From Liolophura sinensis (Eukaryota > Mollusca > Polyplacophora > Chitonida > Chitonidae), in the NCBI RefSeq assembly GCF_032854445.1, contig NC_088300.1, forward strand, positions 27,693,608 to 27,757,607: a stretch of 64,000 nucleotides of DNA, read 5' to 3'. The position numbers and the translations under genes are program-made. Below are positions 49,601 through 59,100 of the stretch, in pieces (the stretch's first letter is position 1; each line of letters opens with the position of its first letter). The notes under the pieces were generated by a model. That model did not search any database, was not told the origin of the DNA, and saw nothing but the letters and a program-made list of their open reading frames with translations.

Positions 49601-50140
49601 CAGGAGCAGCTTTACCTGCACAATGGAGCCAACATTACCTGTCATCCTGAGATACCCCAACATCTCAAACAACTGACTGCAAACTTTGTCCAGGGATTCC
49701 AAGCCCATACTTCTTCAAATACACATTGCTTTCAAGTGTCACAATAATTTTCTAATCTTTTTTTATATCCATGACTTACATGTATGCAATGTTAGTGTAA
49801 ATTTGGAAGTGTCACTATTCCCAATGTATACACATGTATTATCAGGATATTCTGTCAATACTTTGTCATGTTATTTATGGTTTACAGGACCTCAACAAAA
49901 AATAAATTGTAAATTTGATTGAGTGACCCTCTGTAAATAAGGTTTTCATTTATTCAAAGACCATTTATTTTCCTGTCTCAACAGGTAAATAACAGAACAT
50001 TCTCTATCATGTCAATACGATCGCTGTCATCAAAATAAGACGACCCTCACTAATAAATACATGTACTTACATGTAGCGTAATTGATACATGTATGGTCAA
50101 GTCCCAGTGTTTTCCGGTTTGCACACATTTATGTAGGTAA

Positions 50141-50192
<52 letters not shown>

Positions 50193-53100
50193 AAATATCA
50201 TACATTTTTTCTGCACCAATTCAAGACAACATACCTTCAGTAAATACCACTGAAATGACCACATTAAACATGACAATTAATGCTCCACTACTGAAAAGGA
50301 AAAAAAATCACTGAAAATAACAAAAAAAAACACTTGTCAAGTATCTGATAATTAGTGATCACCACAGGAAAAAAAACACAAAAGAACACACGTAAGCAGT
50401 ACATGTCTTCAACAATGACGTAATTCACAGCTGCTACAAACCAATATATTCTTTCATTTCCTTCTGTTCCGTTTCAGTCTAATTGAGCTGTGATACCGCC
50501 TGTTCGTGACAAACTCTGTGTTTAAACAGAACCCAGCAATAGCTCGATAAAAAGTTAAGTTTCTCCCCTAAAACAAATATTACATCGGGCAATAAAAACA
50601 GGTGAGCTTGTATGTGTAAACGATTGTGGCTTTAGCTGGGCAGTCAGTGGGGTTGAGGGATAGGGCCATGTTGTCAGTCAGGTAGTTAGTTAGCCGGGAC
50701 TGTAATACATGTACATACTCATTACCCGCACCAAGCAGGTAATCACTCCACACCTACAGAGCCATACACTAATGCTTAGAAATGCTTTCAGTGAATCACC
50801 TAACCCATTACCATTGTATAGCATTGATCTTGCTTCACAGGCTTCACAGTGATACACTGTAATTTACCTGTCACAAATTTCCTTACAAAACAATGCAACC
50901 TCATATAATTTATAAATATTGATTTGCTGTTGCTAACCTGATTGTCTTTCACAATCAGGAAGACGTTGTTAAATGTGTAAATGTAGGTCGTCTCCAGGTG
51001 AAGCTGTATTGATTGCATTTCAATGGTTAGTCATTGATGATTTACCCATGACCTGCAGTTTCATTTGTCTTTGAAAGCATCTTTCTCACCTCAGCCGAAT
51101 GGTGTTTGACCATTGAGGTCATATGCTTGAATCCAGCTACTGGCTGGTTCACCTGAACCTTAAAATCAGTAGGTTTGCTAGTGTAGTAGGTACACTTGTA
51201 CCTAGTGAAGGGCAATGGTTTAGCCCGGTTTCCTCCAGGTATTACCTGGACTACTGTCATACATGTATATTAAAGAGAAATATTTTTTAGTACAAACTGG
51301 CGTAAACCTTACTTGTATTAGTCACATAAATAAATGAATACCACTGACATAAGCAATATTTTAACTGTACATGTACCCAATATGCAATGCGTACCTGACA
51401 AGTATAATGTACTACTGTATAAAGTCATACTCAAGATAAATGAGAAAAGTGCCATATTGTACATGTGTTTAGACAAATAATCTGTGAGTTTCAGAGGAGA
51501 ATAAACCCCCAGTATTTGGTTTGATTTTCACTTCACCTAAGGAATACTGTAGATCTGGATATGGCCCCAAATGATAATAAATCAAACATGATTACTCTTT
51601 ACACGGGCTGATATGAACAGATTATCTATCGATAAGCTTAACACATAAGACTAATCTGAGCAAATATCGAAAATCAGCAACACTGTCCTTCAACCCTGTC
51701 CCTGTGTAGCTAATTCTGTATGTGGACATATATTCTTACCAGCAGCTGAAGGCAGAGATCTACATGATCACTCTGTCAGTCCAGTGAGAATAATGGAACA
51801 GCAGCAAAGGTTGAAATAGCAGTCTCTGACTGGCAAAAAACAGTGCGTCAGAGTCCATCTAAACATCATCACAAAAAAAATGAAAAACGCAAACAGCAGA
51901 GGTTGAGGATTTTTATTTTTTTCCATGCAACTTGACTTACCTCTTCCATATTGTATTGTTTAGGATCAATAACACTACTGATTTCACAATCAGTAAATCA
52001 TTTTAATGATAAACTTTAAACTTCACAATCTTCACAATGTGTAATGTACCAACTCATCATATCCTCATATGCTAATCATATTCGTGAATGACAACTGGTA
52101 TGACAAAACCAATAAAAGCAAACTATCAGACAAGTTAACAAAGGTGCCACAGGATAATGTCACCCTGTGGTGTAATTTTATGGGAAATTCATAAAATTTT
52201 ACTTGATCTCACTCTGTACAAGGAAAACTCCACCCTACAGATAGAACACAAAGGTGTAAGCACGATCACCTTAAAAACAATATATTATCTATATATACTG
52301 ATTTGAAAAGTAATGAAAAGTAATACAGATTCTAGCATGCCAATATCAGTGACCAAGATGATCATCAAAGAGTCAAGTTACACCTTATTGATGTCGCAGG
52401 ATATCTTGTCTCCTGTATTGATTCCCATTTTGTACATTAAAATCAGATACTCTGTCTGAGCTTGCCAGTAACAGCTGTTTGTAAGGTATAATAGCTGGCA
52501 GAGAAACACAGGCACTGTGAACAGGTCATGCAAAATATACATATACCAGCATCAAGGAAAGAGCACTTAATCACTGCCCTGCATCTATCTCATGCTCATC
52601 AGTTTAATTTATTTATCTGATTGGTGTATTACGCCGTACTCAAGAATATTTCATTTATATGACGGCGGCCAGCATTATTGTGGGAGAAAAGCGGGCAGAG
52701 CCTGGGGGAAACACGACTATCTGCAGGTTGCTGGCTGACCTGCCCACGTACATGATGATTTGAAGGATGCTTCAATGAGGCAGCACTTTTATAGTATACT
52801 TATGGGATAACTTCAGAAGAGAATTGAAGTTATACTGAAAGTAGATGTTAGGTTGAGCAGTATAGTATGTGCATTTAAAAGTAGACTGCTAAGCATGTGC
52901 AGGTATCTGAATCCAGAGTTTCTGAGATTTGACCCAGGCAGAGTGCGAGGAAGATGGGGATGAACATGACACTGTGTTATCCCAGACACATGCACGGTCC
53001 CAGTCCTCAGAGAGCAGGAGCCTCAGTTTGTCTTTAACATTCCAGTATTAAAACCCTGCCCTCAAAAATTCCACACATGTGACAATAGATTATCTCTGTT

Positions 53101-56100
53101 AATCCAAACCCAACAGTTACAGCAAACCCTTAAATTGGGCCCTGGCACACCACACAAGCAAACATGTGGAGCGGGCAAACAGCTAAACCGGATTATGTGT
53201 GCCCATGTCCAGTCCTAAGAGGCAAATTTCCCTCTATGGTTACCGTGGTGACTGTGAACATTGCCTAACATTTATCAACTCAAATGTATGAATAATCATA
53301 CACCAGAACCCAATAACAACCTCACCCTTCACAAGTTCCACCAGGCTATTAATCATTACATAGACAAAGGCTACTTCATTTTTCAAGGTTCGAACGGTTG
53401 TAAAATCAGAGCTGAGCAAACTTGGCTGTTGACTTATTTTAGCCAGACAAACTCTTACCTTAACTGCTAGGGCAGATTAATTTACATGTGTGAACCCACA
53501 GCCTGTATGACCTTGTCCATTTACACTCATCTTGACCCAGCTGCTGCTGTGTTTCAAGTAATCAAACATGATAAACTGGAAACCACAAGTTCAATCATTA
53601 TAAAAACCAAAAATACTGATATGCATGTATATCTGCAATATGAGTGCAATACATAGTGATACAGATTTCATGTACATTGATCTATTCCATCTGGCAATAT
53701 TATTTTTAACAACAAGAGTGCTGCTTTGAATTTCACTGAGTCTGGGACTATCATGTAAGCATATATATAATATACAGTGCTCCCAATAACATTAATCACT
53801 TGACAGTATACACATTTACATAGCAATACATTTCCGTTCAAATAATAACTGCACATTTTCTGCTTATCAACCACCTACATGTGTAAATTGCCTTAGAATT
53901 ACTGCAGAAAGTATCGTCTATCCTGCCTGAAAGCTCAGAATGCAAGAGCTTAAATGCATGTGGTGGAATATATGTCAGAGTGACATGTACACATGCATCT
54001 ACATGTGGATGAGCACGTAAATATCAAATCAATAACTATAGAAATGGAAAGACAAATCTCTGATAAAAAGACCCTTGGCAACAAAGGCAAATATAACACC
54101 GTTTATACAACAAAATGGAAAGACAAGTTATCTTGTATATGTAGCTTCAAAATGCATGCATGTCCATGCTGAATTTCCTCTTTTCGCATCTCAAGATTCA
54201 ATGTTAGACAGTTGAAAAACATAATTTATTCCCACACAGGTCTGATTTCTTTACATTCCTGAAATCAGCTACGGGGACAAATCATCCTTTTAACTAGAGC
54301 CCTAGGGCTGTGAAATGGATCTATTGCTCTTCTTCTATTTTTCTTGTAACTAATGACCAGTTGTTCTCTAGTAGGATTCATTGGTCTTCTCCAAACACAA
54401 AGGACCTATGAGTTATTCTATAATGGATTTATTTATTTATTTGATTGGTGTTTTACGCCGTACTCAATATTCCACTTATACGACAGCGTATATGGTGGGA
54501 GGAAACCAGGGGGAAACCCATGACCATCTGCAGGTTGCTGCCTGACCTTCCCACAAACGGCCGGAGAGAAAGCCAGCATGAGCAGGACTTGAACTCACAG
54601 CGGCCGCATTGGTGAGAGGCTCCTGGGTCATTACACTGCGCTAGCGCGCTAGCCATGTGAGCCACGGAGGCCCCCTATTCTGTAATGGAGGATCCGGCCC
54701 CAGCTCACTATCACATGACTTTACAGAGAATGTATTGCACCAGAACATCGTATTATGATATAATATAAGATTGTAGACATTTTCCCGGAATGTTTTTTCC
54801 AACTAAGCCATTACCATTTCTATCTGTTCGGTTGGTGTGAGCGTGAAAATCTTTTTTATTTGTACCACTGCAGTATATGGCAACAGATCTAGGCAACATA
54901 TCGTAATACAACACATGTTTTGGTCATTACACTGTACAGTTGTATAACAGTACAAATATGGCAAGGACACATAAAATACATGTACAATCTGTCAACTTTT
55001 GTTACAATCTTTTCATGATTATATCCAAATGTTCATCACATATAGCGAACGTAATTAACAGCTCATTTCACAAGTTAACAGATAACTTCTTCAATGGAAC
55101 ATGAAAAACTTTGTATAATAAGTTTGTTGGCATTCATGCAATTAGGAAGATCAACAATTGGGCAGTAACCCAAGGGGTCAAGCAGTGCTACAAATAATTT
55201 TCAGAGGCAGTGTGGTACTCCCTTCTTTTCCAGGAGAGCGAGTACTGGGCAAGCGAATCGCAGTACACAGTTTTTTGAAAACACTCAACAATATTTTGAG
55301 TTCCCAGCAATACACCTGGAAAATGTGAAGTTGACTGAGTGAAGGGGGCTAAGAAAATCTAAAGACATACATGTGCATACATGTGTAGGCCTACATAGAC
55401 TCACCAGCACAGAGATTCTTGTGGTTACATATCGGACCACAAGAACATGTATGTACATGTCGATTGCCCAGAATTACGACTTGTCCTAACATTCTAGAAT
55501 AAATTAATTATTTCAACTCCTCCTCACGAGCTATGAATCTGAATGATGCTTATAGTCCTACATTTATTTATTAAACCTCAACCTGTAGGTCTACTGGTGC
55601 TGCAACTTTACTTTTTCATTTTGTTATGATGGCAGGAGTTGCAGTATTATTTCATTCTATGTTAACTTTTCCAATTTTTTTTTTTACATATCGAAACATT
55701 TTTGTATACACAAACAACTGCCAGTTTTAGATCAAAACACAAAATACTTGTTATGCTAAATCCAAAAGTAGGCCTACATTAAAAGAGAAAAATTTATTAC
55801 TTGTGCTTTATTTATTGGAAGTATATAGTATGAATCTAAACTGTTCCTGAACACTAGATGTTCTCGTGATCGTTGTCTCTCATTGCATTAGCTTTTCTCC
55901 TCAGAAATCACTGATACATGTACACCTTGGAAACTGGACCCTCGATGACACTTTAACATATCACAAATAACTGACGATCGGTGTTGAATTAAAACCATAC
56001 ATTAGGATGATTTAATCCAGTACAGTAGCAGAACTTTCTGTATAATAACCCAAATAACCATTTTTTAGTCCTTGCTATATCTTCAGGGCAATCACTAAAG

Positions 56101-59100
56101 AATGTCACAAATACAAATATCACAGCAGTCATTCCCCACGACTGTGGGTAGTGGTACATGAGCATGAGCCTTTCCTGTAACCTCCATTTTCTGATAACTA
56201 GGAACACGTGCTGGAGAGTGTCGAGCACATAAACTACTTTGGAGATCTACTTTCAATTTTGCAGGACTGTTTGCATGAAATCTCGCATATACACTATAGC
56301 TTTCAGAAATTCAGGTGTGCACATAAATCGTCATGCATATTCCGTACACTCTGTTTAACTTTTAGAAGTGTATCATCTAATTTTTAAGCGCATTTACTGC
56401 CTGCATGTATCTGTAGCACTGGGGTCAAGGTCAAATGGCATACCCGCCGTCTGATAACTTCCACATTTATTATTTTCACCTTTTGGCGACTAACAAAGCG
56501 CTTGATTGCCCTCAGGTAGGTCTAATTATTACTACGAGCTGTCAAATACATAATAGTAGACTACATGTACCTTACAAGGTGTAAATATTTTTGCTACATA
56601 CACTATCACAGGCAATCAAGGTACCCACTGGTATTTGACATTTACCATCACGATCCTCAAAATAGCACTCGATAGCCTATCGTGACACGAAAATAAACGA
56701 ATAATAAATGAAAGCATGGCTCCAAACATAATTAAAATTTTATTCAATCCATAATCATAATGTATAAATCCGAACAAATAAATGAAGAAAACATCGCAAA
56801 AGGAAGCTAACATTTGACCATAACACATGGTCTATTTCGTTAAGCGCACTGACACATTTTACTTGGGTGAAACTAATTCCTGCAATTTCTTCACATTTTT
56901 TCATGCTTCTGTAATAGGCCTATGGGGATTCTTACTAACAGATCCATAAAAATATATACAGCAACATAGTACACTGTGGAAATACTCAGGTCCAACCAGA
57001 TATTTCTAAAACCAATAGAGCACTATAACTTCGAACTCTAAAGCAGACAAATGGAAAATCATGAAGAAATCAAGAATCTGGTCTATACTGAAGCTACTAC
57101 ATGTATCTGAAGAGGTAACAGAAGCCTAGCACACTGCACAACGGTCACTTTGAAACTTTAAGGATATTTCAATATCTAGATCTACATGATTGTGTATTTA
57201 CTCTGAATGGCAAAGTAATACACATACATATATGTATAAATGATACTAATAAAGGAAATTAATACTCCACAAAACTTAATAAAATCTTTGAAAGCATTCG
57301 ACATAAAGCTGGACATGTGTAATCGAATGTCAACACCGACAATCTAATCAAGTCATAAATTATTTACTTGTCAGCCATTTCAATATTGTTCTTTCTGTTT
57401 CTCGCACATTCTTATGATTTTAACTTTTTGGCAACATGCTGTGGGATCATGGCTTCAAAATTTGAAACCTATTTTTTCCTTCAATGCATACAGTTTCTTG
57501 TTTACCTTTTTCAGTGATCAATAAGAGTTTCTGTCCTGATCAGCCAAAACACAGGCAAAGTGTAAAAATAAACGCTCTCCTGTTAAAATTTAGATATGCT
57601 GCTCAAGGCCTAAGGCTTGTCAATTGTCAAGTGAGTTTGTGAGCCACTTGTGATCTGTCAACATTTAGCAAAGAGGGCTAGCCTAGGTGTGCAGGCAGAA
57701 GCCTGCCAGCAATCAGCCACAAATCACCAATTTTGTGACAGAGGCAAAAATCCAATTAAATGCAGCCAGAGGCTGAAGCTCATTAATTAGCTTTATCTAC
57801 ACCTACACCCTGTGGATCTGATCAGGAGAAATGTGCATAATTATAGCAGATGATTAAACAACCCTTAATGAAAACTTCATGAAACAACTTGCTCTTAACT
57901 GTCAGTCTGTATGCATGCATGTCTATGTATAGTAGGCACATGTGCTTTCGCAATTTCCATCTGCTCTATTAACTTACTACTCAGATATTTAACAAAACTG
58001 ACTTACAGCTGCAGCTGAAACAGGGAAGGTTGGATTCAAACATTTGACTTCCATCCACTGACAGCAGTAGTAAATCTGCGTGGAAGTATCCGCACAAAGT
58101 GTTTATGATACACAAGGAAGCACAAAAGTTGTGCATGTGCAAACCTTTTAGGCTTCAATTTGCCCTTTCCTTTATAGAGATTATATTTACAAAGCAATCA
58201 AACCAAAATGAAAACAGGTTGAATTAATAAAATAACACCACCAAAAACTTCCCAACTTGTTTTTAAATAATAAAAATAACCTGAGTGGCTTATGGTATCA
58301 ATTCACGGCCTGTTTCACATATAAACTGCTGTCTATACTTCATGCATTTCGCTTGGACATGGATTGAAAAAATCTATTGTTTATAGTCTATCTATCTGAA
58401 GGTTATTTACAACTATGTCAGTCTGTAGTGCTTCACTCAAGATTTTACAAGGGTAATAATAGCCTTCACAGTCAGCTTACAGTGGGGTAGTGGCAAATCA
58501 CCAAATCCTGGTTATAATGCAGAGCTTGCGCATATTCATATCTTTCCTAATCTTCACAACTGACTACTCAAGTCACACTTACATCTGTATCAGCGCTTTC
58601 TTATTTCTATCATATATCAGGTATATTAAAGAGATCAGAAGATGTTCAAGTTAAATACAAGTTATGGAAGATTATATCTAAACATTAGTTTATAAGCAGC
58701 CTACAAATGAGGGGACAACATTTGAAACCAGATCTAAATCACAAATAAAAAAAATATATGATGGCAGGCTAAACTGGGAGTACATGTATCAGCAAATATG
58801 CTTATGGTAAATACAACACTTAACATGCATACTGAACTTCCATACATGCACAAGGTAGGAAACACATAACAGCTAGAAATGTTATATGTATGTCTACAGT
58901 GTAATAAAAATATACTGAAAGACAACTTCACAAGGTAGGAAACACGTAACAGCTAGAGATGTTATATGTATGTCTACAGTGTAATAAAAATATACTGAAA
59001 GACAACTTCAGGAAATCATTAATCTCTCACAAGTCTGCCTCTCCTTTTCACAATGTTTAGTCAAATCACGAAAATAACGACAATTAAAAAACAACCTTTC

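Noticed and set aside
54600-54675. tRNA gene suggested by A- and B-box motifs
   Set aside because: The boxes belong to the tRNA-derived heads of SINEs. No clover-leaf with acceptor stem is present, and the same holds for the other SINE heads.
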